From: Oligoflexia bacterium | GTDB taxonomy: Bacteria; Bdellovibrionota; UBA1018 | NCBI GenBank assembly: GCA_903895855.1 | Contig: CAITVN010000163.1 | Coordinates: 1-64,000, forward strand | Direction: 5' to 3' | DNA length: 64,000 nt | In this document: positions 55,301-64,000 of the stretch, in pieces | Layout of the letters: each line of letters starts with the position of its first letter | How positions within the stretch are numbered: position 1 is the first letter of the stretch | Translations under genes and position numbers: made by a program | Notes under the pieces: model-generated | The model's input: only the letters and a program-made list of their open reading frames with translations | What the model was told of the DNA's origin: nothing | Database searches by the model: none

Positions 55301-56497
55301 ATGGCACACGGTGAAACAGGTAAAATTAAGAATCCAGGTCCGTTTGTTTTTCATGCCTCCGTAAAATCAACACTCCTCGTGTTGATGATCGTCGGTGTGG
55401 CCACTTTCGGGGGCGGCCTGATGGCTGACTCCAAACGAGCCTGGGCTTCTCTGGTGCAAAACCATTTCTTCTTCATGTCTTTGGCACTGGGGGGGCTTTT
55501 TATTGCCGCTCTTAACTACATTACTTCAGCGATGTGGTCTGCGCCGATTAAGAGAATTTATGAGTCTTTCACTTCTTATTTGCCTTTTGCCTTACTGACT
55601 TTTCTTGCCGTTGCGGTAGGCATTCATCATATCTATGAGTGGAGCCACCCCGAGTTTGTAAAGGGTGATTTGGTGCTTGAGGGCAAGGCCAGCTATTTGA
55701 GTATAGGTTTTTTCGTTATCCGAAATGTTGTCGCTTTATGTATTTGGATTTTCTTTGCCATGAAAATGCTGAAGAATTCGGTTGCTCAAGATGCCAACGG
55801 TGATCACAGATTGACTTTGAAAAATAAGGCGATGGCGCCGGTTTTTCTCATTGTGTTCGCGATTACCTATACCATGGCAAGTTACGACCAGATGATGTCA
55901 CTTGATCCGCATTGGTTTAGCACTATTTTCGGTGTGTATTGTTTTTCGGGTCTATTTTATTCAACACTCGCTTTGACGGCGGTGATGGCAATTTACCTGC
56001 GGCGCAACGGGGTGCTTCAAGGAATCGTGAACGACAATCATCTACACGATTTAGGAAAGTTCATGTACGCGTTTTCGGTATTTTGGGCTTACATCGGATT
56101 TTCACAGTTCATGTTGATTTGGTACGCGAACATGCCTGAAGAAACAGGCTACTTCTTGCACCGCCTTCACGGTGGTTGGGCTTTGATGACTTATCTTTTG
56201 CCACTCAAGTTTTTAGTGCCCTTTTTCTTGCTTCTTCAACGCGATTCGAAGCGTTCTGAGTCAAGGCTTTTGGGCGTTGGGCTTTTCATGCTGGCCGCTC
56301 ATTGGTTTGATTTGATGTGGGTCGTGCAGCCTGAATTCTTTAAAGAAGGCCCCCAATTCGGTTGGATTGAAATCGGCACCACGATTGGCTTCATTGGTCT
56401 ATTCGGTACTTGTGTGGTGCGCTTCATGGGCAAGCACAACATCGTAGCGATCGGTGATCCGCGGTTGCCAGAAGCAGTGTTTCACCACCATCAGTAA
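55301..56497 (+). CDS. actF: alternative complex III, membrane subunit ActF
   Basis: 398 residues from ATG 55301; GTG 55295 in frame, 4 bp after AAGGA, may be the true start. About 10 membrane segments. Sequences such as ASYDQMMSLDPHWFSTIFGV and FWAYIGFSQFMLIWYANMPEE are the signature of ActF, a relative of ActC that lacks some of its quinol-site residues. Last gene of the act operon. A His-rich end (AVFHHHQ) is noted. Confidence 0.93.
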   Translation: MAHGETGKIKNPGPFVFHASVKSTLLVLMIVGVATFGGGLMADSKRAWASLVQNHFFFMSLALGGLFIAALNYITSAMWSAPIKRIYESFTSYLPFALLTFLAVAVGIHHIYEWSHPEFVKGDLVLEGKASYLSIGFFVIRNVVALCIWIFFAMKMLKNSVAQDANGDHRLTLKNKAMAPVFLIVFAITYTMASYDQMMSLDPHWFSTIFGVYCFSGLFYSTLALTAVMAIYLRRNGVLQGIVNDNHLHDLGKFMYAFSVFWAYIGFSQFMLIWYANMPEETGYFLHRLHGGWALMTYLLPLKFLVPFFLLLQRDSKRSESRLLGVGLFMLAAHWFDLMWVVQPEFFKEGPQFGWIEIGTTIGFIGLFGTCVVRFMGKHNIVAIGDPRLPEAVFHHHQ

Positions 56498-56987
56498 ATA
56501 ATGTGTGCCGAGTGATGGCTTGTGTTCGCGCGCCTGGGTAGGGATCTGCGACCTCTCTGGCGAGGTTCGGCGACATGGACGGCTGGGCTAGTCAGATAGA
56601 GATCTGCATTACCAGTGTTGATTAGAAATAGTATCGCAAAATACCCTTCGGTTCGTTGATATTTGACTGGTGTTTGCTTTGAGGCGTGAGGCGTGAGGAA
56701 GTTCCGCTTTTCCGGCTTTATGTTTGCTAGTTTGAATTGGGGCTCGTGAACCTCCCCAGAGAGGTTCTCGCTGTGTGGGAAAAATTTAATTCTTGAAGAT
56801 TTTTCTTGACGCTAGTTTTGTTCGAGATGTCGATAGGGTTGAAAATAAGCCATAATAGACCCACATCTGTGTTGTGTTGGAATAGTGTGGTTCGGTTTGT
56901 CAATTTTTTTGAATTTTTCAAATGGCTCAATTCTAGCCACGATTAGGCAGTTATAGGTGTCTCGAAATCTTGGTGTATAGATGTGTG
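56498..56987. other. intergenic region between actF and the HNH gene, with short hairpins
   Basis: Two inverted repeats of one pattern occur: GACCTC-TCTGGC-GAGGTT (56550-56567) and GAACCTC-CCCAGA-GAGGTTC (56748-56767); a third copy lies inside the HNH gene at 57755-57772. None has a T-run directly after, so they are not clear terminators. A TTGACG box at 56806-56811 with TCGATA 18 bp later may be the HNH promoter, which would leave a leader of about 145 bp. No gene was recognised. Confidence 0.4.
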
Positions 56988-58028
56988 ATGCATGAATTAA
57001 AACACCTTTCTCAGTCAGAACTTTTATCTCAGACCAAGGTCGCGATTCAAAATGAACGGAAAGCGACGGCGCAAATTCTGCTTTGTTTTCGTGAAATCGA
57101 AAGTCGCCTTCTTTATGCCGAAGTCGGTTTCTCTTCGTTACATGAGATGGCTGTAAAATATTTCGGATATTCTGAAGGAGCTGCCCATCGGCGCATTTCA
57201 ACGATGCGCTTGATAAAAGATGTCCCGACAGTGGCCGTCGCGATTGAAGCTGGTGACTTGTCTTTAAGTGTAGCGAGTACAGTGCAAAATTTTCTTAGAG
57301 CTGAGGCTCGACAAAATAAGAAAGTGTATTCATTAAACGAAAAAAACGAATTAGTGAATTCCATGAAACACAAATCTAAGGCGGAGTGTGAACGTGATCT
57401 TCGAAAAATCTCACCACTATTAATTCGACCTGAAAAAGAGAGGCCCATTTGCGATGAGTTCACGCAGATCACTTTTCAGGCGAACAAAAAATTACTCGAA
57501 AATTTACATCAGCTCAAAGGGCGTTTGGCTCATCGCACGGGTAGTGATTCGTCGTATGCAAAGTTATTTATGGTGATGAGTGAGATGGTTTTGGCTCAAA
57601 TTGATCGTACACCTAATCCGGGCCTACACAAAAATTCGGTGGCTCGGCCGGCAAAAGAAACGGTGATTAGCCCAAGCCACGGTATTGTTGACAAAACGAT
57701 CAGCCAGAATGAGCTCAAATCTTCGATTTTGTCGCAAACTTCATTCGCTCGTCAAACCTCGCCGGAGAGGTTGCTTAGCGGGGCGACGGCCACAAGATCA
57801 TTTTCTCGGGCGGTTCAGCGAATGGTTTGGAAACGCTCAGGGGGACAGTGTGAATTTGTAGCCGAAGGAGATGTGGGCGCAGGCCGACGGCGTTGTGCTT
57901 CAAAATGGCAGCTTGAGTTTGACCATCTGAAGCCGTTTGCGAGAGGGGGCGAGAGCATTGCCGAAAATGCAAGGTTGCTCTGTCGAGTTCACAACCAGTT
58001 TGTAGCGAAAGACTGGTCGTTACTGTGA
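56988..58028 (+). CDS. HNH endonuclease-family protein (intact paralogue)
   Basis: 346 residues from ATG 56988 (TTG 56970 in frame is less likely). The helical N-terminal domain has YFGYSEGAAHRRISTMR, corresponding to YTESQAQRR in the frameshifted paralogue at 525. The HNH core is at the end: GGQCEFV, RRRCASKWQLEFDHLKPFARGG, IAENARLLCRVHN. HNH proteins bind a divalent metal and cut DNA; the job of this group is not known. It separates the act operon from ctaB and sco, so it probably inserted into the respiratory locus. No integrase is adjacent. Confidence 0.85.
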   Translation: MHELKHLSQSELLSQTKVAIQNERKATAQILLCFREIESRLLYAEVGFSSLHEMAVKYFGYSEGAAHRRISTMRLIKDVPTVAVAIEAGDLSLSVASTVQNFLRAEARQNKKVYSLNEKNELVNSMKHKSKAECERDLRKISPLLIRPEKERPICDEFTQITFQANKKLLENLHQLKGRLAHRTGSDSSYAKLFMVMSEMVLAQIDRTPNPGLHKNSVARPAKETVISPSHGIVDKTISQNELKSSILSQTSFARQTSPERLLSGATATRSFSRAVQRMVWKRSGGQCEFVAEGDVGAGRRRCASKWQLEFDHLKPFARGGESIAENARLLCRVHNQFVAKDWSLL

Positions 58029-58094
58029 AGATGTAATTCTAACCTCGAGCTTGCAATTGTTTACATTTCCGAGATCCTGCCGCTAACCGCTCAT

Positions 58095-59045
58095 TCACTG
58101 CGTGAAAAATGGCACTAAATACACACTCCACAGATCAGCAGCCGCTGCACAGAGGTAAATGATGAGGCTGAAGTTGATCATCAGAAAAAAATGAATCCAT
58201 CCCTTGGCTGCGGGCGTCTCACCCGTGGTGAGTTCGAGGTGCATTTCGTGGTTCATCGAGCGCACGAATTTCCAGAGGCTATACAGCACATATCCAGAGG
58301 TGAGCGAAGCAGTGATCATGTAACCAGAGCCGACACCGAAGAAAAGTGGAGCCGAGGCAGCCACTCCGACATACGCTAAGCACCAAAGTGCAATTTGAAA
58401 GACCGTGGGCTTGGCGCCAAAAGCGACAGGCAAGGTAGGAATTCCGCCTTTTGCGTAATCTTCTCTGTATTTTAGGGCCAAAACCCAGAAATGTGGCATT
58501 TGCCAAAAAAACAAGAGGGCAAACAGGTACCAGCCACCGGGCGATTTCAGTGATCCGGAGGCCGAAACGTGACCCATCAATATGGGCAGGGCTCCCGGTA
58601 TGGCCCCGGGTATGGCTGCGAACGGTAGTCGCGGTTTCCACCACAGAGTATAAAGAACGTTGTACGAGAAGACGGCGACGCAACCCAGAATAAAAAGAGT
58701 CGAGCTCAAGTAATACAAAACGGCCGCACCTGAGGCGACCAAGAGGCCAGCCAACCCAGCGGCTTCGAGAACTGAAATTTTACCACTGGGAATCGGCCGC
58801 TTCGCTGTGCGAGGCATTTTGATATCGATTTTGTGTTCTTGAATTTGATTGATCGCAGAAGACCCGGCAGAAAGCAGCAGTAAGCCGATCAAGGTTAGCG
58901 CCAGTCTAATCCAAGAAAACGGCGCCTCAAACGGGTGCCCGAGCAGGTAACCGCCAAAGGTGCTAATCACAATTAAAGAAACGATTCCGCCTTTTGAGAG
59001 CTCGGCGAGCATTTTTGTTTTGCGAAATTTAGTTTCGTTATTCAT
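58095..59045 (-). CDS. ctaB: protoheme IX farnesyltransferase
   Basis: 316 residues with about 8-9 membrane segments. The UbiA-family motif AINQIQEHKIDIKMPRTAKR (N-Q-x2-E-x3-D-x2-M-x-RT) is the prenyl-diphosphate site. The second acidic motif is reduced to LKYREDYAKGGIPTLPVAFG, as in heme O synthases. It makes heme O from heme B, the precursor of heme A for cytochrome oxidase. It is divergent from sco and close to the cox genes. No ctaA (heme A synthase) is in the window. Confidence 0.95.
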   Translation of the reverse strand: MNNETKFRKTKMLAELSKGGIVSLIVISTFGGYLLGHPFEAPFSWIRLALTLIGLLLLSAGSSAINQIQEHKIDIKMPRTAKRPIPSGKISVLEAAGLAGLLVASGAAVLYYLSSTLFILGCVAVFSYNVLYTLWWKPRLPFAAIPGAIPGALPILMGHVSASGSLKSPGGWYLFALLFFWQMPHFWVLALKYREDYAKGGIPTLPVAFGAKPTVFQIALWCLAYVGVAASAPLFFGVGSGYMITASLTSGYVLYSLWKFVRSMNHEMHLELTTGETPAAKGWIHFFLMINFSLIIYLCAAAADLWSVYLVPFFTQ

Positions 59046-59194
59046 GGAGTCTCATCATTCATTTAGGCCTGGTCAAGTGAGTACAGAAGTTTTGCTTAAT
59101 TAGAAAGGCGAAACCTGACAGCTCAATGTCGACAACCGCTGGCTGGCCGCAGACTGATCGCAGAGCGCTAAGCAATGACTTCTCGTGCCGCCCT

Positions 59195-59208
59195 ATGACC
59201 CAGGTCAT
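59195..59208. promoter_or_regulatory. palindrome ATGACCCAGGTCAT between ctaB and sco
   Basis: A perfect 14-bp inverted repeat in the divergent intergenic region, 44 bp upstream of the sco -35 box. Its position suits a regulator acting on both genes. The regulator is unknown. Confidence 0.45.
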
Positions 59209-59251
59209 GTCGGTTCTTGCGAAAATTTTTGGCAATTCTTCGGTGCCAAAT

Positions 59252-59280
59252 TTGACCGACGCTTGATAGCCCGCTATACA
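59252..59280 (+). promoter_or_regulatory. predicted promoter of sco (leaderless)
   Basis: TTGACC (59252-59257), 17-bp spacer, TATACA (59275-59280). The ATG at 59288 lies 7 bp beyond the -10, at the expected transcription start. Confidence 0.6.
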
Positions 59281-59287
59281 AGGTTGC

Positions 59288-60235
59288 ATGCAAATCAAAA
59301 GTTTCTCTAGCCGAAGTATTCTAAAGGTGATTGTCGGTGGTTTAGTAGCGGTTTGTTGGCTAGGGCTAGCGACGCTGGCGAGCACCCTGGTAATTTTTGG
59401 CCACGGCTTTGGTGACGCCCTGGCGATCGATGTGCCCGATGCATTACAGGGCGTCGGGATTTTTGAAAACCTAGGGCAGCAGCTTAGCATAAATGACCTG
59501 AAATTCACCGACGAGCAAGGGGTAGAGGCATCGCTCGCGAAATTTCTTGAAAAGCCGGGGGCGTTGAAAGAGGCCTCTGAGAAAAACGGCTCGGCCGAGC
59601 GAACTCCTATTTTATTGAATTTGGTTTATTACGGTTGCACTTCGTTATGCACGTTTGTGCTCAATGGCGTGGTTGATTCGATGAAGAAGGCTAAGGCGCT
59701 TCCGGGCGAAGACTTTCAGTTGGTTACTGTTTCAATAGACGACCGTGAAGATGCAAAATTGGCAACGCGCAAAAAAGACTCGTATCTAAAAATGTTATCG
59801 GGGGGTGATGAGGCGATTGCTAAAGAGGTGTCGAAGAATTGGCACTTTCTGGTGGGCAAGAAACCCATGATTGAAAAGCTCGCAGCCGAGGTCGGCTTTC
59901 GCTATAAGTATATTGAGAGCGAGAATCAGTTCTCTCACCCTGCCGGAACCTTCGTGATTACCGCCGAAGGCAAGCTTTCTCGGGTGCTCTATGGAATTGA
60001 GTATTCGCCGCGTGATCTCAAACTGGCGATTGCCGAGGCCTCGACCGGCAAAATCAGTACGGTTGTTGAGAGATTTCTCTTGAATTGTTATCGATATGAC
60101 CCTAATTCTCGTAAGTATACCTTTTATGCGACGCGGTTAGTTCAGTGGGCTGCTTTTATCACTGTCGTTAGCATCGGCTGGTATATGTTTCTTTTTTGGC
60201 GAAGACAAAGGCGATACCCCAAAACAAGTGTTTAG
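59288..60235 (+). CDS. sco: SCO1/SenC copper chaperone for cytochrome oxidase
   Basis: 315 residues. An N-terminal membrane anchor (ILKVIVGGLVAVCWLGLATL) and a C-terminal one (AAFITVVSIGWYMFLFW) flank a thioredoxin-like domain. Copper ligands are Cys117 and Cys121 (YYGCTSLCTF) and His217 (FSHPAGTF). It delivers copper to the CuA site of subunit II. The second transmembrane helix is not found in all Sco proteins. It directly precedes the cox operon, with a 147-bp gap. Confidence 0.92.
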   Translation: MQIKSFSSRSILKVIVGGLVAVCWLGLATLASTLVIFGHGFGDALAIDVPDALQGVGIFENLGQQLSINDLKFTDEQGVEASLAKFLEKPGALKEASEKNGSAERTPILLNLVYYGCTSLCTFVLNGVVDSMKKAKALPGEDFQLVTVSIDDREDAKLATRKKDSYLKMLSGGDEAIAKEVSKNWHFLVGKKPMIEKLAAEVGFRYKYIESENQFSHPAGTFVITAEGKLSRVLYGIEYSPRDLKLAIAEASTGKISTVVERFLLNCYRYDPNSRKYTFYATRLVQWAAFITVVSIGWYMFLFWRRQRRYPKTSV

Positions 60236-60382
60236 GGTTCTTAGGTAGCTTGGGCTGCAAGTCGGTTAGAAAACTTGAACTGGTGGCATAAGTGAAGGGA
60301 AATGCCTGTCATTTAAAGTAATGATGGGTAAGTGATTTTAGTTTTGTGCTCAGGTTGTGAAAAAAGGGGGGCTTAGCGGTCC

Positions 60383-61432
60383 ATGTTTATATCGAATGTT
60401 CATGCATCAGGATTTCAGTCTTCAGCGGTCGAAACATCAGCTACGCTTCCACTTCAAGGTACCCAAATTGCAGCGCAGTGGGATCAACTTTATTTGTTCT
60501 TAGTTGGCCTCAGTGCTTTCTTTTTTGTTCTTGTCGTTGGCGGAATGATCTACTTGGCGTTTCGTTATCGCAAATCGCATTCTCCGCGTGCAACCTACAT
60601 CACCCATCACCACGGCCTCGAGGCATTGTGGACGGCCATACCGACAGTGCTCTTGGTTGGTATCTTTATTTGGGGATGGAGCGTCTACACGAAAATGATT
60701 CAAGCTCCGGGCGACGCGATGGAAGTTCGTGTGGTCGCTAGAAAATGGAACTGGCAGTTTCAGTACTCTGATGGTCGAGTGACGTTAGGTGAGCTTTTTG
60801 TTCCGGTTGATAAACCCGTAAAATTGATCATGTCATCTGAAGATGTCATTCACAGCATGTTCATACCGAATTTTCGTCTGAAGCAAGACGTGGTCCCGGG
60901 CATGTACACCACTATCTGGTTTGAGCCGACGATTACCGGAAAACACCAGATTTTTTGTACCGAGTACTGTGGAACAGGGCACTCAGAGATGTTGGCAAAG
61001 GTCATCGTGCTGACCGACGAACAATGGAAAACTTGGTGGATGGGTAAGAAAATTTCGGCAACGATTCCATTTGCTGGAATCGGTGGCATAGCGATGCCGC
61101 AAGTTCAGGCTTCGGCAAGTGGTGGGGCGGTTAAGCTTTCGGGTCTAGCGCTTGAAGGAAAAGCTTTATTTCAAACCAAGACCTGCACGACTTGTCACTC
61201 TGATGATGGCTCTCCAAAAATTGGCCCATCGCTCAAGGGCGTCTTCGGCCACAAAGTTGAGCTAGCTGACGGAACGAGTGTTCAGGCCGATGAAAATTAC
61301 CTTCGCGAATCGATTGAAAATCCTACTGCAAAAATAGTGAAGGGGTTTCAACCCATCATGCCAACGTTCAAAGGCATGATGTCTGAAACAGAAATGAACG
61401 CTGTGATCAGCTATATCAAGAGTCTGAAGTAA
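60383..61432 (+). CDS. coxB: cytochrome c oxidase subunit II with fused cytochrome c (caa3-type)
   Basis: 349 residues. Two membrane helices (about 35-60 and 85-105) are followed by the cupredoxin domain with the CuA ligands His157, Cys192, Glu194, Cys196, His200 and Met203 ([12 protein letters not shown]). A cytochrome c domain follows with CTTCH (Cys268, Cys271, His272) and a Met in QPIMPTF. Such a fusion defines caa3-type oxidases. The N-terminus has no clear signal peptide. First gene of the cox operon. Confidence 0.94.
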   Translation: MFISNVHASGFQSSAVETSATLPLQGTQIAAQWDQLYLFLVGLSAFFFVLVVGGMIYLAFRYRKSHSPRATYITHHHGLEALWTAIPTVLLVGIFIWGWSVYTKMIQAPGDAMEVRVVARKWNWQFQYSDGRVTLGELFVPVDKPVKLIMSSEDVIHSMFIPNFRLKQDVVPGMYTTIWFEPTITGKHQIFCTEYCGTGHSEMLAKVIVLTDEQWKTWWMGKKISATIPFAGIGGIAMPQVQASASGGAVKLSGLALEGKALFQTKTCTTCHSDDGSPKIGPSLKGVFGHKVELADGTSVQADENYLRESIENPTAKIVKGFQPIMPTFKGMMSETEMNAVISYIKSLK

Positions 61433-61445
61433 AGAGGAACCCATT

Positions 61446-63071
<1,626 letters not shown>

Positions 63072-63108
63072 AACTGAATTTAAACTGAAGAAGCAGAGGT
63101 ACTATCAA

Positions 63109-63768
63109 ATGGCAAATCAACCAGTGACATCAGCAGGCCATCATCACGCACACCATTTCAAGAGTGCTGATCATGAGTTTTCTGCAGCCAAACAAGGTAT
63201 GTGGGTTTTCTTGGTGACCGAAGTTCTCATGATCGGCGGCTTGTTCGTCGCCTATGCGATTTTTCGCGGTCTTTACCCAGACATGTTCTCAGCGGCACAC
63301 AAATTTTTGAATGTGAAGCTTGGACTCACCAATACGATTATCTTGCTCACGAGCAGTTTGACGATGCTCATGGGGGTGAGTTCAGCTCAGCGCGGAGATC
63401 AGAAGCGCTCACTGAAATTCTTGGCGGTAACGTTCTTGTGCGCAATTGGTTTCTTGGTGGTCAAGTACATTGAATACAGTCACAAGTTTCACGATGGACT
63501 ACTTCCGGGTGCGAACTTCACGAATACTGACCCTTTGCTCATGCATCCAAAAACCCCGTTGTTTTTCTCGCTGTACTTCATGATGACGGGCATACACGCG
63601 TTTCACGTGATCGTGGGTATGGGCCTGATTGCTTGGATCATGAAGCGAACTGCCAAAGGTGAATTTTCGCCAGGGTATTACACGCCTGTCGAGTTGGTTG
63701 GCTTTTATTGGCACTTTGTCGATTTGGTCTGGATTTACCTTTTTCCACTTTTATATTTGGTCGGCTAG
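63109..63768 (+). CDS. ctaE: cytochrome c oxidase subunit III
   Basis: 219 residues from ATG 63109; a longer in-frame start overlaps ctaD and is rejected. GMWVFLVTEVLMIGGLFVAY is the first helix and WHFVDLVWIYLFPLLYLVG the last, typical of the family; about 5 helices, the short bacterial form. A His-rich N-terminus (GHHHAHHF) is noted. It stabilises subunit I. Confidence 0.93.
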   Translation: MANQPVTSAGHHHAHHFKSADHEFSAAKQGMWVFLVTEVLMIGGLFVAYAIFRGLYPDMFSAAHKFLNVKLGLTNTIILLTSSLTMLMGVSSAQRGDQKRSLKFLAVTFLCAIGFLVVKYIEYSHKFHDGLLPGANFTNTDPLLMHPKTPLFFSLYFMMTGIHAFHVIVGMGLIAWIMKRTAKGEFSPGYYTPVELVGFYWHFVDLVWIYLFPLLYLVG

Positions 63769-63792
63769 TCACAACGAACGGAGATCGACAAG

Positions 63793-64000
63793 ATGAATCA
63801 AAACGAAACTTCAAATAAAAAGCCAGATCAGAAAACTGCTGGTGCGACGAATGGCCCTGCAGGTAGTAGCAATGAAACTGATGGACACGGTCATCATCAC
63901 ATTGTGCCAGATGGAGTTGCGCTCAAAGTCTTTGGTGGTCTCATTTGTCTGACCGTCACAACGGTGGTGACTTCGCACCTTGACCTTGGAGTTCTTAACT
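63793..64000 (+). CDS. ctaF: cytochrome c oxidase subunit IV (prokaryotic type), partial
   Basis: Starts ATG 63793 and runs off the window. The first 35 residues are polar (Asn, Gln, Lys, Gly). HGHHHIVPDGVALKVFGGL and LTVTTVVTSHLDLG then resemble the first helix of COX4_pro proteins. Twenty-four bases separate it from ctaE. Only the N-terminal 69 residues are visible. Confidence 0.85.
   Translation, partial: MNQNETSNKKPDQKTAGATNGPAGSSNETDGHGHHHIVPDGVALKVFGGLICLTVTTVVTSHLDLGVLN

Overview
The window looks like a chromosome segment of a Gram-negative bacterium of the Bdellovibrionota (Bdellovibrio-like). This is inferred, not proven. The reasons are a complete alternative complex III operon next to a caa3-type oxidase locus, several HNH proteins of the kind common in that group, many lipoproteins and exported proteins of unknown function, TolC/RND systems, and 4-bp ATGA/GTGA overlaps inside operons. 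No tRNA, rRNA, CRISPR array or insertion sequence was seen.

Layout. 1-3530: end of an unidentified gene, a frameshifted HNH gene, then a 1.85-kb islet bounded by a perfect 27-bp direct repeat that carries gene remnants and an AAA/DUF4143 ATPase. 3528-7429: two polytopic membrane proteins (DUF2079-like and GT22 mannosyltransferase-like). 7534-13664: exported phytochelatin-synthase-like protein, then a TetR-TolC-RND efflux operon behind palindromes. 13686-20717: surface-glycan genes (methyltransferase, GDP-mannose dehydratase, glycosyltransferases) ending in slyD. 20794-34408: secreted HExxHxxGxxH metalloprotease, a TolC-like protein, a MarR regulator, a 1490-residue RND permease fused to a TolC-like domain, a lipoprotein with internal repeats, and an exported caspase-like (clan CD) protein. 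34580-43663: GT2, GHL10-like lipoprotein, PlsB-like acyltransferase with gpsA, C1q-like lipoprotein, hpt, tatA and a methyltransferase with a lipoprotein-type N-terminus. 43664-48629: a long hairpin element, a lipoprotein that looks like a fusion remnant, a small lmo0937-type membrane protein, a second AAA/DUF4143 ATPase, and a phospholipase D-like protein. 48802-64000: respiration: actABCDEF, a second HNH gene, ctaB (reverse), sco, then coxB-ctaD-ctaE-ctaF (cut by the window edge).

How genes work together. ActA-F would pass electrons from quinol to cytochrome c or directly to the caa3 oxidase, whose subunit II carries its own heme c. CtaB supplies the heme precursor and Sco the CuA copper. 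The 13.7-20.7 kb genes probably assemble a deoxyhexose-containing surface polysaccharide. The two RND systems both lack a periplasmic adaptor gene, which is unusual. The most interesting observations are the matched leaderless-promoter/tandem-palindrome architecture of the two AAA/DUF4143 ATPases, the repeat-bounded islet, the RND-TolC polyprotein with a signal-peptidase-like junction, a dnaX-like slippery site at the HNH frameshift, and the long inverted-repeat element beside an apparently fused lipoprotein gene.
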